From the NCBI GenBank assembly GCA_020433835.1, contig JAGRBY010000029.1:1-26061 (forward strand): a stretch of 26,061 nt of DNA, in the 5' to 3' direction. Positions 1 through 7,971 of this stretch are shown in pieces (position 1 is the first letter of the stretch; each line of letters starts with the position of its first letter). The translations under genes were made by a program, and so were the position numbers. The stretch is from Anaerolineae bacterium. Lineage in GTDB: Bacteria; Chloroflexota; Anaerolineae; 4572-78; J111. The notes under the pieces were generated by a model. That model saw only the letters and a program-made list of their open reading frames with translations, made no database searches and was not told the origin of the DNA.

Positions 1-1407
1 GAATGCGGAGGATCCGATGGTTACAATATGGTCATGTTGAAGTGCCACCGTTGGGCATCGATCCAACAACGCGGACGAACCATCGGATGCACCCAAGCGG
101 CGAAGCAGTGCGGTTTTCCCTACTTCATCAAAGGCGACGTCCCGGGAATCGACGCGCTGCTGATCCGCAGCCCGGAAGCGTTTGCCGCCCAAGGTATTGA
201 AGTTTTTATTCAGCACGAAATAACCGCCATCGATGCGGAGGCCAAAACAGTGCAGGTTAAAGACCTATCTTCGGGCCGCACCTTCACCGACCATTGGGAC
301 AAGCTTATTTTAGCCACGGGCGGCAAGGTGGTACCGCCGCCATTGCCCGGCATCGATCTTAACGGCGTTTTTTCTTTGCGCACCGTAGAAGATGCTCTGG
401 CCATTAAACAGTGGCTGCAAGAAAAGCAGCCGGAAAATGCCGTCATCATTGGCGGCGGCTACATCGGCCTGGAGATGGCCGAGGCTTTTTCCGCCTACGG
501 GGTCAAAGTGACCATCGTCGAAGCGCAGTCGCAGATTTTGCCGACCATCGATGCCGATATGGCGGTCTATGTGGAAGAAGCGCTGCGGGCGCATAACGTC
601 GAACTGTACCTGGGCCACAAAGTTAAAGCCCTTGATGGCGATGCGCCGCTGCGGCGGGTTATCGCCCTGACCGCTGCCAAGGTGAACGGTCACGATGCCG
701 CCGCGTTTGTCAAAACCGCAACCAGCCAGGCCAGGGTGCGCTCCGTACTCACCTCCGGAGCCGGTTTCCCCGCCGAAATGGTGATTATCGGAACCGGCAC
801 CAGACCCGCCGTTGACGTTGCCCAGGCAGCCGGTATTGAAATCGGCCCGTTTCGGGCTATCCGCGTCAACAGCCGCCAGCAAACCAACATTCCCAACATC
901 TACGCCGCCGGAGGCGCTTCCGAAGTGTACCACTTAGTCGCCAAGCAGCCGATACTGCTGCCCCTGGCCACGACCGCCAGCAAACAAGGGCGCGTAGCCG
1001 GCACCAACGCCGCCGGTGGTAACGATCATTTCTCCGGCGTGGTCGGCACGGCTGTGGTCAAAATGTTCGATCTGCATATCGCCCAAACCGGCCTAACCGC
1101 CAAGTATGCCCAATACTTTGGCTTCGATGTCGAATGCGCTACCATCTCATCTACAGCTCACGCCCATTACATGCCGAACAATACGCCCATTCACGTTAAA
1201 CTGGTTTATGAAAAGCGCACGCACCAGTTGCTAGGCGCACAAATCATCGGCAAAGAGGGCGTCGCCAAACGCATCGACGTCATCGCCACCGCGCTGCACG
1301 CCGGCTGGACAACGTATGATCTGGCCAAACTCGATCTCAGCTACGCGCCGCCGTTCGCGCCCGTCTGGGATCCTATTTTAGTTGCGGCTAATGTAGCGAG
1401 TAAGTAA
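1..1407 (+). CDS. FAD-dependent pyridine nucleotide-disulfide oxidoreductase (CoA-disulfide reductase/NADH oxidase-like), N-terminus incomplete or degenerate
   Basis: The reading frame is open from base 1; the first in-frame ATG is at 28. The protein matches the CoA-disulfide reductase/Nox family. It has the active-site Cys in QCGFPYFIKGDV, followed by a RSPEAF segment, the FAD-domain LILATGG, the NAD-binding VIIGGGYIGLEMAEAF, a second FAD motif IIGTGTRP, NIYAAGGAS, and a C-terminal dimerisation domain ending in LDLSYAPPFAPVWDPILVAAN. Members reduce CoA disulfide, persulfides or O2 with NAD(P)H in the cytoplasm. The N-terminal FAD motif (normally GGVAGG about 35 residues before the Cys) is not clear. 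Only GGSDG is seen at about the right distance, and the following 30 residues do not resemble the family. There is an insertion of roughly 25 residues or more before IIGTGTRP. The family call is firm; the substrate is unknown. The gene may be cut or damaged at the left edge. Confidence 0.85.
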   Translation, partial: ECGGSDGYNMVMLKCHRWASIQQRGRTIGCTQAAKQCGFPYFIKGDVPGIDALLIRSPEAFAAQGIEVFIQHEITAIDAEAKTVQVKDLSSGRTFTDHWDKLILATGGKVVPPPLPGIDLNGVFSLRTVEDALAIKQWLQEKQPENAVIIGGGYIGLEMAEAFSAYGVKVTIVEAQSQILPTIDADMAVYVEEALRAHNVELYLGHKVKALDGDAPLRRVIALTAAKVNGHDAAAFVKTATSQARVRSVLTSGAGFPAEMVIIGTGTRPAVDVAQAAGIEIGPFRAIRVNSRQQTNIPNIYAAGGASEVYHLVAKQPILLPLATTASKQGRVAGTNAAGGNDHFSGVVGTAVVKMFDLHIAQTGLTAKYAQYFGFDVECATISSTAHAHYMPNNTPIHVKLVYEKRTHQLLGAQIIGKEGVAKRIDVIATALHAGWTTYDLAKLDLSYAPPFAPVWDPILVAANVASK

Positions 1408-1521
1408 GTTGTAAGCGTTCAGCTGTCAGCTATCAGCCGTCAGCGAAAAAGCTGAACCGAAAAATAAGGAATAAGAGGGTACGTGGACAGAGACGTAGGC
1501 ATTAAGAGGCAACAGGTTTTT

Positions 1522-1547
1522 CCCTTAATCCCTACTACCTACCCCCT
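1522..1547. repeat. 26-bp direct repeat, copy 1 (flanks the GHKL ATPase gene)
   Basis: This 26-bp string (core CCCTACTACCTACCCCCT) recurs identically at 3279-3304, so the two copies bracket the ATPase gene at 1587-3125. It lies in the 179-bp gap after the oxidoreductase. That gap also holds an inverted repeat, GTTCAGCT ... AGCTGAAC, near 1429-1457 inside a GTCAGC-rich stretch. Confidence 0.7.
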
Positions 1548-1586
1548 GAGTTAACCAAACTAAACCGTCTCATCAAGGAAGATACC

Positions 1587-3125
1587 GTGTTTCGAGCCAA
1601 CACACCGTCACGACCCAATCGAATCCCCGGCACCATGGAGCTGGAAATCTCCGATCCGGTTCTGATGCTAAACGAAATCGCCCGGCGTTATGAAACGACC
1701 GAGCGGGTCTTGATGGAGTATGTCGATAACGCGCTGGACGATGCCGAAGCCCTCTATCGCGAGAACGACCAGCACTACCCCTACCCCATCGCCATCGAAA
1801 TAACCATCGACCCAACGGCCGGGACAGTCACTATTCAAGATAACTGCCGGGGTATGCCGCGCGATGTGCTGGAGCGGGTGGTTAAAAACATCGGCGAGTC
1901 GTCCAAGCGGGGCGTCACCTGGGTCAATGGCCGCTTTGGTTTTGGCGTTCACGCCTTTCGAGCCGCCGCCGAAAGCATTCGGTTTCAAACCCAACATCAA
2001 ACCAGCTCCGGCTACAGCCTCGAACTCGACCGCAGCCAGCATCGCGGCATCAAAGAAGCCAAACGTAATGATGATGCTTTTCCATCCGACAGCGGCACCG
2101 GCACCATTGTCACCATTTCCAACTTTGATGCCGATTGGAACGATTTTTCAGTCGATTCGGTCAAGGCGGAGATTGAGCATCATTTTGAGCGGCTCATCGC
2201 CCGGCCAAACTTAACCATTACGGTTGGTGAAACCGACCAGTCGCCGCAGCGCTGCTTGCCGTTTGATTACGAAACGCTTAACGGTGAATCGATCCGGCGC
2301 ACGCTTCAGGTCGATTATAAGGAAGAACCATACCCGATTGCGATGCAACTGATGGTGGCTCGCGACAAACAGCCGGATCGTGCCGTGAGTTTTTTCGTGC
2401 GGGGGCGGCGCATCAACGATGCCGTTCAAATAAAATCGTTTATGCGTAAATCCAACTTCAAAACCCGGCTGTGGGGCCATCCCCATCTGTTGGGCTACAT
2501 TGAGGTTGGTGAAATTGTACAACCGGCCATTACCCGCGACGATTTCAACCGCACCAAAGGACGTCAACTATGTTACGAGGCGATATTGGCGTTAGAACCA
2601 GAAATCAATACACTAATTAGAAGGGTCAATACTGTCGATAAAGATAAAACACTGGGTACATTTGAGAACGCCATTAATGATGCCGTCGCGGCAGCCGGTA
2701 CCCCGGATCAAGCCACCATCCCCGCATTAGGTGCAGCATCCGAGGGCAGCGCAGCGACAGCAGCGCCATCCACCGATCAGATACCCGACGACAGCGAGCC
2801 TTTTGCAATGCCTGACATCCGCTTGGTTAGCGAATTCCCCACGGCGGACGATGCAGACAAACGTGTCTGTCGGGTTAACAAAACTATCTACATCAACATC
2901 GAACATCCCGATTTCCAGGAGCGACTAGCCTACACACGACAAAAAATCCCAAAAATAACCGATCGCTTAACGGCCTATCTGGCCGGTTTAATTTCAATTT
3001 ATTATCCGGTGCAGCCGTCTGTCGAAACAGCCGACCTTAAAGCGCAGGTCGATACCATCATCAAACTAGAGACGGCTTTGCACCAACAACAGTCGGAACT
3101 TGCCAAGGCACTGGTCAGTAAATGA
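1587..3125 (+). CDS. GHKL (Hsp90-like) ATPase, MORC/MutL-like, solitary
   Basis: This is a 512-aa soluble protein with a GHKL ATP-binding fold near the N-terminus. The N-box EYVDNALDDAE (about 44-54) carries the catalytic Glu and the Mg-binding Asn. The G1 box is DNCRGMP (85-91), and the glycine-rich lid NGRFGFGVHAFR is at 114-125. A ribosomal S5-like second domain follows. Then comes a low-complexity Ala/Ser/Thr linker (about 365-400) and a C-terminal module containing KTIYINIEHPDF. The layout resembles prokaryotic MORC/HATPase_c_3 proteins, some of which are linked to DNA manipulation or conflict systems; MutL and Hsp90 relatives dimerise on ATP binding. No nuclease or partner domain is visible. 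The GTG start at 1587 follows AAGGAAG with good spacing. The gene stands alone between two identical 26-bp repeats. Its function is not known. Confidence 0.85.
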   Translation: MFRANTPSRPNRIPGTMELEISDPVLMLNEIARRYETTERVLMEYVDNALDDAEALYRENDQHYPYPIAIEITIDPTAGTVTIQDNCRGMPRDVLERVVKNIGESSKRGVTWVNGRFGFGVHAFRAAAESIRFQTQHQTSSGYSLELDRSQHRGIKEAKRNDDAFPSDSGTGTIVTISNFDADWNDFSVDSVKAEIEHHFERLIARPNLTITVGETDQSPQRCLPFDYETLNGESIRRTLQVDYKEEPYPIAMQLMVARDKQPDRAVSFFVRGRRINDAVQIKSFMRKSNFKTRLWGHPHLLGYIEVGEIVQPAITRDDFNRTKGRQLCYEAILALEPEINTLIRRVNTVDKDKTLGTFENAINDAVAAAGTPDQATIPALGAASEGSAATAAPSTDQIPDDSEPFAMPDIRLVSEFPTADDADKRVCRVNKTIYINIEHPDFQERLAYTRQKIPKITDRLTAYLAGLISIYYPVQPSVETADLKAQVDTIIKLETALHQQQSELAKALVSK

Positions 3126-3139
3126 GCTATAGATATTTT

Positions 3140-3168
3140 TTGACAAAGGCAAAACAGTTTGCTATTTT
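3140..3168 (+). promoter_or_regulatory. Possible sigma70-type promoter for the riboswitch leader
   Basis: A consensus -35 TTGACA at 3140-3145 lies 17 bp before TATTTT at 3163-3168, just after the ATPase stop codon. It could drive the leader RNA that carries the cobalamin riboswitch about 200 bases downstream. Chloroflexota promoter consensus is poorly known, so this is tentative. Confidence 0.3.
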
Positions 3169-3278
3169 CATCAATATGATTAACCAAGTGGCTTTCGTGT
3201 TTGAAAAGTACAGAAAACCCATGGTTTAATATTTACGGGAAAGGTAAGGTGTAAGAAGTAGGGAGCATAGAATTCAAC

Positions 3279-3304
3279 CCCTTAATCCCTACTACCTACC
3301 CCCT
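3279..3304. repeat. 26-bp direct repeat, copy 2
   Basis: Identical to 1522-1547. Just upstream, GTAAGAAGTAGGG at 3251-3263 is partly complementary to the repeat, so this copy could also form a loose hairpin in the leader. Confidence 0.7.
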
Positions 3305-3364
3305 ACCCCGCTTTTTGAGTTCATCAATGAATTATTACTTAATGCATAAGGAAGAATAACTCGG

Positions 3365-3490
3365 TCGATAAAGAATTTTCAGGGTGAAGCCGGTGCCTTT
3401 TTTAAGAAATCCGGCGCTGTCCCGCAACTGTGAAATTCAGACAGTGTCATCAACGTCTGATGAAGCCAGGCCCCCTGTATGGTTACGTAT
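3365..3490 (+). promoter_or_regulatory. Cobalamin (adenosylcobalamin, class-I type) riboswitch aptamer
   Basis: The leader carries the hallmark aptamer blocks in order: GGTGAAGCCGGTGCC, then AAATCCGGCGCTGTCCCGCAACTGTGA split over 3408-3434, a variable arm (TCAGAC ... GTCTGA), and a B12-box-like GAAGCCAGGCCCCCTG at 3461-3476. The CCGG/CCGG pairing and the CCCGCAACTG loop are typical of this RNA. It lies directly upstream of the PocR-domain kinase and is followed by an intrinsic terminator, so it most likely controls transcription elongation into the kinase-regulator pair in response to B12. The outer limits are approximate. Whether binding turns expression on or off cannot be read with certainty. 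Confidence 0.9.
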
Positions 3491-3497
3491 TGGATAA

Positions 3498-3543
3498 GTT
3501 CCTCGTGGAAAAGGAACAACCGCTGACGGTTGTTCCTTTTTTT
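3498..3543 (+). terminator. Intrinsic terminator of the riboswitch with a competing antiterminator-like hairpin
   Basis: AAGGAACAACC (3511-3521) pairs with GGTTGTTCCTT (3528-3538) over a 6-nt loop and is followed by a U-run. This is a strong rho-independent terminator between the aptamer and the kinase start. A second hairpin, GTTCCT (3498-3503) with AGGAAC (3512-3517), uses the same left-arm bases, so the two structures exclude each other. This is the expected architecture of a transcriptional riboswitch expression platform. Confidence 0.85.
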
Positions 3544-3568
3544 ATTCTCTGCTGAAAGGAGTCAATGA

Positions 3569-4804
3569 ATGATACAACAACTTGTCGAATCGCCCGCCAA
3601 AGGATTAAGTGTTGAAGATGTGGTCGATATCTCCGTTTTACAGCGCATTCAGGATAGATTTGCTAAGGCCATGGGCGTGGCCGCGGTCACCGTTGACCGC
3701 AATGGCAAACCCGTAACGGAGGCGAGTAACTTTCAATCAATCTGTCTCACCATTCGTTCGACGAAAACCGGATTGGCCCGCTGTATGAAGTGCGATGCTA
3801 CCGGCGCGTTGAAATCGTATCGCGCTGGCGAGCCGCAGACCTACCTCTGTTCCGGGGGTATGATCGATGTCGCAGCCCCGATTATTATCGACGGCGAGTA
3901 TATGGGCGGTATCTTATGTGGTCAGGTGGTTTTAACTGAAAGGCGGGAAGCCTTTATCGAAAAGATTATCGAGCGCAACGTGCCGCTGGGCTTTTCGGAA
4001 GAATATCTGCGCAAAATGGCCAAGCAGGTTCCGGCTATCCCGCGCGAGCGCTTAGACGCCGCCGTCGAGATGATGTTTGTGATGGCCAACCACATTGCCG
4101 AAATGGGCGTGGCCCATGTCACCAAAAATAAGCTTTTAAAGGAAGCCGAAGAAAAGGCGAAACTACAAGAAGCCTTGCAGCACGCCCAACTGCGAGCATT
4201 AGAGGCCCAGGTCAATCCTCACTTCTTGTTCAATGCGCTGACGCTGGTGGGCTACACCGCCATTGCCGAAAAGGCCCATCAAACTGAAGAAATCACCTTT
4301 AATCTTAGCGACCTCCTGCGCTACAGTTTGCGTAACGTAGCCAAACAGGTACTCGTCACCGAAGAGTTTGAGATGGTGGAGCGGTATCTGGCTATTCAAA
4401 AATTACGATTCGGTGCCCGGCTGCAATTCAAAGTCAATATGGACCCGACGATTGAACAGTTGTATATCCCCTGTATGATTTTGCAGCCTTTAGTAGAAAA
4501 CGCCGTTCTGCACGGCGTCGAACCGATGACCGATCCGGTATCGGTGGAAATCAACGCCTCCCGGACTGACGACTATCTGCATTTAACGGTGGCCGATGAC
4601 GGAGCCGGGATCGATCCGGCCGTCATCAAACTCATCGAAGCCGGCGACTCGCCAAGTCGCAACGGTCGCGCTAGAATTGGGTTGCAGGGAGTGATACGCC
4701 GATTAAAAGGCGAATATGGACATCAATTTTCATTTAACATCAAAAGAAAATCAGAACACGGAACGCTCATCTCTCTTCAAATTCCTGTTAACGGCAGGGT
4801 GTAA
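3569..4804 (+). CDS. PocR-domain sensor histidine kinase (LytS/YesM type)
   Basis: This 411-aa protein has no membrane segment, so it is probably a cytoplasmic sensor. Residues about 20-185 form a PocR ligand-binding domain with its cysteine pattern: RCMKCD (C72, C75), TYLCSGGMIDVAAPI (C94) and GGILCGQV (C117). A coiled coil (about 185-212) leads into a His_kinase domain with the phospho-acceptor H219 in NPHFLFNAL. A HATPase domain follows with N-box LVENAVLHG, G1 box VADDGAGID and the G2-like segment GRARIGLQGV. PocR domains sense diols or related small organic compounds in B12-dependent degradation pathways. The ATG at 3569 follows AAAGGA at ideal spacing. The gene sits behind a cobalamin riboswitch and 69 bases before its response regulator, so it is controlled by B12 at the RNA level and by a metabolite at the protein level. 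The ligand is inferred from the family. Confidence 0.92.
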   Translation: MIQQLVESPAKGLSVEDVVDISVLQRIQDRFAKAMGVAAVTVDRNGKPVTEASNFQSICLTIRSTKTGLARCMKCDATGALKSYRAGEPQTYLCSGGMIDVAAPIIIDGEYMGGILCGQVVLTERREAFIEKIIERNVPLGFSEEYLRKMAKQVPAIPRERLDAAVEMMFVMANHIAEMGVAHVTKNKLLKEAEEKAKLQEALQHAQLRALEAQVNPHFLFNALTLVGYTAIAEKAHQTEEITFNLSDLLRYSLRNVAKQVLVTEEFEMVERYLAIQKLRFGARLQFKVNMDPTIEQLYIPCMILQPLVENAVLHGVEPMTDPVSVEINASRTDDYLHLTVADDGAGIDPAVIKLIEAGDSPSRNGRARIGLQGVIRRLKGEYGHQFSFNIKRKSEHGTLISLQIPVNGRV

Positions 4805-4873
4805 AAATATATGTTTTTCATTAGAGGGTACAACGTGGTCCCCCGTCATCGAGACCAAACAAAAGGTGAACGT

Positions 4874-6490
4874 ATGCCAAGCTTGTTAGTTGTTGATGAT
4901 ACTGAACTTATTAGAACAACAATCAGAACGATTGTTGGCGAAGAGGATATTAACGTTTCTGCCGTATATGAAGCGGAAAACGGAGAGGAGGCCGTGCAGT
5001 TGGCCCGTCTCCACCAGCCGGATATTATTTTTATGGATATTAAAATGCCCGGTATGAACGGCTTACAGGCAACAGCCGTTATCCGCGAAGAAATGCCCAA
5101 TACCAAAATTGTTATGCTTACCGCCTACGATGAGTTTACGTTTGTGCAAGAGGCGCTTCAATTAGGGGCCATCGACTATCTGCTTAAACCTGTCCGCCCG
5201 GCCAAGCTCATCGAAGTTATTCGTACAGCCCAAACCAAACTCAGAAAAGATGCGGAGCGTCAGCACGTTTTGACTGAAGCCCGCGAGCGTTTATTGGCCA
5301 TGCTGCCCATTGTAGAAGCCAACCTGGTTGATGATCTCATTTATACCCAGTCGCTGGGTGAAGATACCATCCGCCAGACGCTGCAGCAGTTACACAAAGA
5401 GATGTCTATAGCCGTGGTGATGATAGTCAGCATTGACGATTTCGACCGGGTGGCCAAACGTGCCGGTCCTCAAAAACTTCTTGAAAAATACAGCGCCCTG
5501 TCTGAAGTTATCCAAGCAACGGTCGATAATCCGGCCAAGATGCTGTTTGGATTGTGGCAGTTAGGTGAATTGGCGGTCATCCTTTCGACTGATTTTCAAT
5601 GGGAAACCATTGATGCCCAAAAACGATTAGGTGAACAGATAAAGCACGCTATCGAAAACGCGCTTCATACCCCGGTTACTATCAGCTTTGGCCGGCGCTA
5701 CTCCTCAATTTCCGACATCCCCATTTCCTTTGCCGAAGCGCGTATCGCCCGCCAATACAGCAAACAAGACGAGAGCGGGGTTATCCATATCGCCGAAATC
5801 ACGGGGATCGCTGCACCGCAAGGCTACGCCTACCCGTTGGCTTTAGAAAAAGAACTGTTGGAAAGTATTCGGCTCAAGCAGGAAGATGTTAGCCTGGAGC
5901 TTATGAACGCGCTGGTTGATAATCTGATTTACAATTACAAAGATACGCCGCAAATTTTGTACAGCTACTTTGGTGAACTGCTAACGCTTATTTCCCGCAG
6001 CGTTATCGATATGGGCGCATTGTCGCAGATGGTACTGGAGCACTCTCATCGACAAATGACCATTCTCTTCTCGTCGCCCACGCCGGCCCAATTGCGTATA
6101 TGGGCAATTAACAGCGTTACCGAATTACTGTCTCTCTCCGCCTCTAAAAAGGAAGAACAACCGGCACGCGATGTTGTTCAATTAGCCATTGAATACATTC
6201 ATGAAAATCATCATAACCCTGACCTGACCCTGGGTGAAGTGGCCAACGTGGTTGGGATGAGCCAATCGCACCTGGCCCATTTGCTCAAAGAGCGGATGGG
6301 GATGAATTACTCGAAATATCTGTCGTCCCTGCGCATCCGGCACGCCAAAAAGCTGCTGCGCACCACGTCGATGACGGTCTCGTCTATTGCCGAAACCGTG
6401 GGTTATCCCAACGCCACCCATTTTTATCGAATTTTTCAGCGCCAAACGGAGATGACGCCTAAAACCTATCGTGAAACGTCCATCGCCTGA
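4874..6490 (+). CDS. Response regulator, receiver plus AraC-type DNA-binding domain (YesN-like), partner of the PocR kinase
   Basis: This 538-aa protein has an N-terminal receiver domain with the acidic pair D8-D9, phospho-acceptor D55 in FMDIKMPGMNG, T83 and K105 in LLKPV. A long middle region (about 130-430) resembles the linker of YesN-type regulators. The C-terminal AraC helix-turn-helix pair covers about 435-535, including LTLGEVANVVGMSQSHLAHLLKE and VSSIAETVGYPNATHFYRIF split over two helices. The ATG at 4874 is chosen over an in-frame ATG at 4811 because the receiver begins MPSLLVVDD there and AAAGGTGAA precedes it. The pair likely activates downstream metabolic genes, possibly including acetate kinase. 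A perfect palindrome at 6669-6686 upstream of that gene is a possible binding site. Confidence 0.92.
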   Translation: MPSLLVVDDTELIRTTIRTIVGEEDINVSAVYEAENGEEAVQLARLHQPDIIFMDIKMPGMNGLQATAVIREEMPNTKIVMLTAYDEFTFVQEALQLGAIDYLLKPVRPAKLIEVIRTAQTKLRKDAERQHVLTEARERLLAMLPIVEANLVDDLIYTQSLGEDTIRQTLQQLHKEMSIAVVMIVSIDDFDRVAKRAGPQKLLEKYSALSEVIQATVDNPAKMLFGLWQLGELAVILSTDFQWETIDAQKRLGEQIKHAIENALHTPVTISFGRRYSSISDIPISFAEARIARQYSKQDESGVIHIAEITGIAAPQGYAYPLALEKELLESIRLKQEDVSLELMNALVDNLIYNYKDTPQILYSYFGELLTLISRSVIDMGALSQMVLEHSHRQMTILFSSPTPAQLRIWAINSVTELLSLSASKKEEQPARDVVQLAIEYIHENHHNPDLTLGEVANVVGMSQSHLAHLLKERMGMNYSKYLSSLRIRHAKKLLRTTSMTVSSIAETVGYPNATHFYRIFQRQTEMTPKTYRETSIA

Positions 6491-6528
6491 CGCTGGTGAT
6501 AATGATGACAAACAAATTTTGACGGAGC

Positions 6529-6615
6529 ATCAAAGCTATGCTTTGATCACTACTCGGAGCAACAAAGTTGTGCTTTTATCACCACCAAGCCGACCTTGTT
6601 GCTCCCGTTTATTTT
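6529..6615 (+). terminator. Two inverted repeats after the response regulator, possible terminator
   Basis: A short hairpin, ATCAAAGC (6529-6536) with GCTTTGAT (6540-6547), is followed by a larger one, GGAGCAACAA (6556-6565) with TTGTTGCTCC (6596-6605), and then GTTTATTTTTA. The second could stop transcription after the two-component pair, though its loop is long. The first resembles other hairpin repeats in this genome, for example at 20690-20745. Confidence 0.45.
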
Positions 6616-6668
6616 TAGGGAAATGAACTTTGTCTACGGAATGGTAAAGAGGCTGAAACCCACCGTAG

Positions 6669-6686
6669 GACAAACTTAAGTTTGTC
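6669..6686. promoter_or_regulatory. Perfect 18-bp palindrome upstream of acetate kinase, possible operator
   Basis: GACAAACTTAAGTTTGTC is perfectly self-complementary and lies 39 bases before the acetate kinase ATG. Just upstream, ACTTTGTCTACGG (from about 6626) is inverted against CCGTAGGACAAACT, so the same half-sites occur twice. It could be an operator, perhaps for the adjacent AraC-type regulator, or an RNA hairpin. There is no U-run, so it is not a terminator. Confidence 0.4.
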
Positions 6687-6725
6687 GAAAGCACAATTTT
6701 ATTGAGAGAGGATCACTACTTCATT

Positions 6726-7925
6726 ATGATACTTGTTGTAAACTGCGGCAGTTCTACTATTAAATACCAACTTTTTAGCCAAGATGTTGAAACCGTCGTC
6801 GCCAAAGGCACGGTTGCAAAAATAGGTGAGCCGGGTTCTTCGCTGGAACACCAGACCGGCGATCAAAAAATCACCATCGAACAGGAAATTCCCTCGCACG
6901 GTGCCGGCTTTGAGCTGATTATCGACGCCTTGCTAGATGACGAACACGGCGCGATTAGCGACATCCACGACATCACCGCCGTCGGTCATCGTGCCGTTCA
7001 CGGAGCCGATGTCTTTGTCGAATCAACCCTCATCGACGAAGACGTCATTAAAAACCTGGAAGCGTGCGTGCCGCTGGCCCCGCTGCACAACCCGGCCAAC
7101 ATAACCGGCATTCGGCAAGCCCAAGCCCTGCTGCCCAATGTGCCGCACGTGGCCGTTTTCGACACCGCCTTTCACCAAACCATGCCGCCCAAAGCCTACA
7201 CCTACGCCTTGCCGTATGAGCTGTGCCAGGAGAACAAAATTCGCCGCTACGGCTTTCACGGCACGTCATTTCGCTATGTCAGCCGCCGCACCGCCGAGTT
7301 GCTCAACCGCCCGGTCACCGAACTCAAATCGGTCATTTGCCATCTTGGCAATGGAGCCTCGCTGGCCGCAGTCGATGGTGGTAAATCGGTTGATACCAGT
7401 ATGGGGCTGGCCACCTTTTGCGGGGTGATGATGGGCACTCGCTCCGGCGATTTCGACCCCTCGATTGTTTTTCATTTGCACAACCAGATGAAGTTGAGCC
7501 TCGCCGACATTGATCGCATGATCTTCAAAGAGAGCGGCTTGTTAGGCGTATCCGGCCTCAGCAACGATATGCGCACCATCGAAACCCAAGCCGGCGAAGG
7601 TCACGCACGCAGCCAATTGGCGCTGGAACTGTTTGCCTACATGATTAAAAAATATATCGGCTCTTACGCGGCGGCGATGGAAGGCATCAACACTTTGGTG
7701 TTCACCGCCGGTATTGGCGAAAACAGCCCCATCGTTCGCCAAAAAGTATGCGAAGGGCTGGCTTTTCTGGGCATCACCATCGATGACACCGCCAACGCGC
7801 AAGCCATTCGCGGCGGCGAGGGCGTTATCAGTAACCCGGATGCGCTGGTAACCGTGCTGGTCGTGCCCACCAACGAAGAAAAAATGATCGCTCTCGACAC
7901 TGCCGAACTGGCCGGATTAAAATAA
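6726..7925 (+). CDS. ackA: Acetate kinase (acetate/propionate kinase family)
   Basis: This 399-aa protein has the usual AckA length and motifs: ILVVNCGSSTIKYQ with N6, GHRAVHG with R89, PLAPLHNPAN, FDTAFHQTMP with catalytic D146, RRYGFHGTSFRYVS with H178, ICHLGNGASLAAV, GTRSGDFDP and FTAGIGENS. It transfers phosphate between acetyl-phosphate (or propionyl-phosphate) and ADP, giving ATP by substrate-level phosphorylation in the cytoplasm. In B12-dependent ethanolamine or diol metabolism this family carries out the final energy-yielding step. The ATG at 6726 is chosen because the conserved MILVVNCGSS begins there; GAGAGAGG lies 14 bases upstream. An upstream in-frame TTG at 6702 lacks family support. 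No phosphotransacetylase gene is seen in the window, so a partner must lie elsewhere. Confidence 0.95.
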   Translation: MILVVNCGSSTIKYQLFSQDVETVVAKGTVAKIGEPGSSLEHQTGDQKITIEQEIPSHGAGFELIIDALLDDEHGAISDIHDITAVGHRAVHGADVFVESTLIDEDVIKNLEACVPLAPLHNPANITGIRQAQALLPNVPHVAVFDTAFHQTMPPKAYTYALPYELCQENKIRRYGFHGTSFRYVSRRTAELLNRPVTELKSVICHLGNGASLAAVDGGKSVDTSMGLATFCGVMMGTRSGDFDPSIVFHLHNQMKLSLADIDRMIFKESGLLGVSGLSNDMRTIETQAGEGHARSQLALELFAYMIKKYIGSYAAAMEGINTLVFTAGIGENSPIVRQKVCEGLAFLGITIDDTANAQAIRGGEGVISNPDALVTVLVVPTNEEKMIALDTAELAGLK

Positions 7926-7971
7926 GTCACATCTGGACGAACTGTATCCAAGTGACATAGAAAAATTAGAC

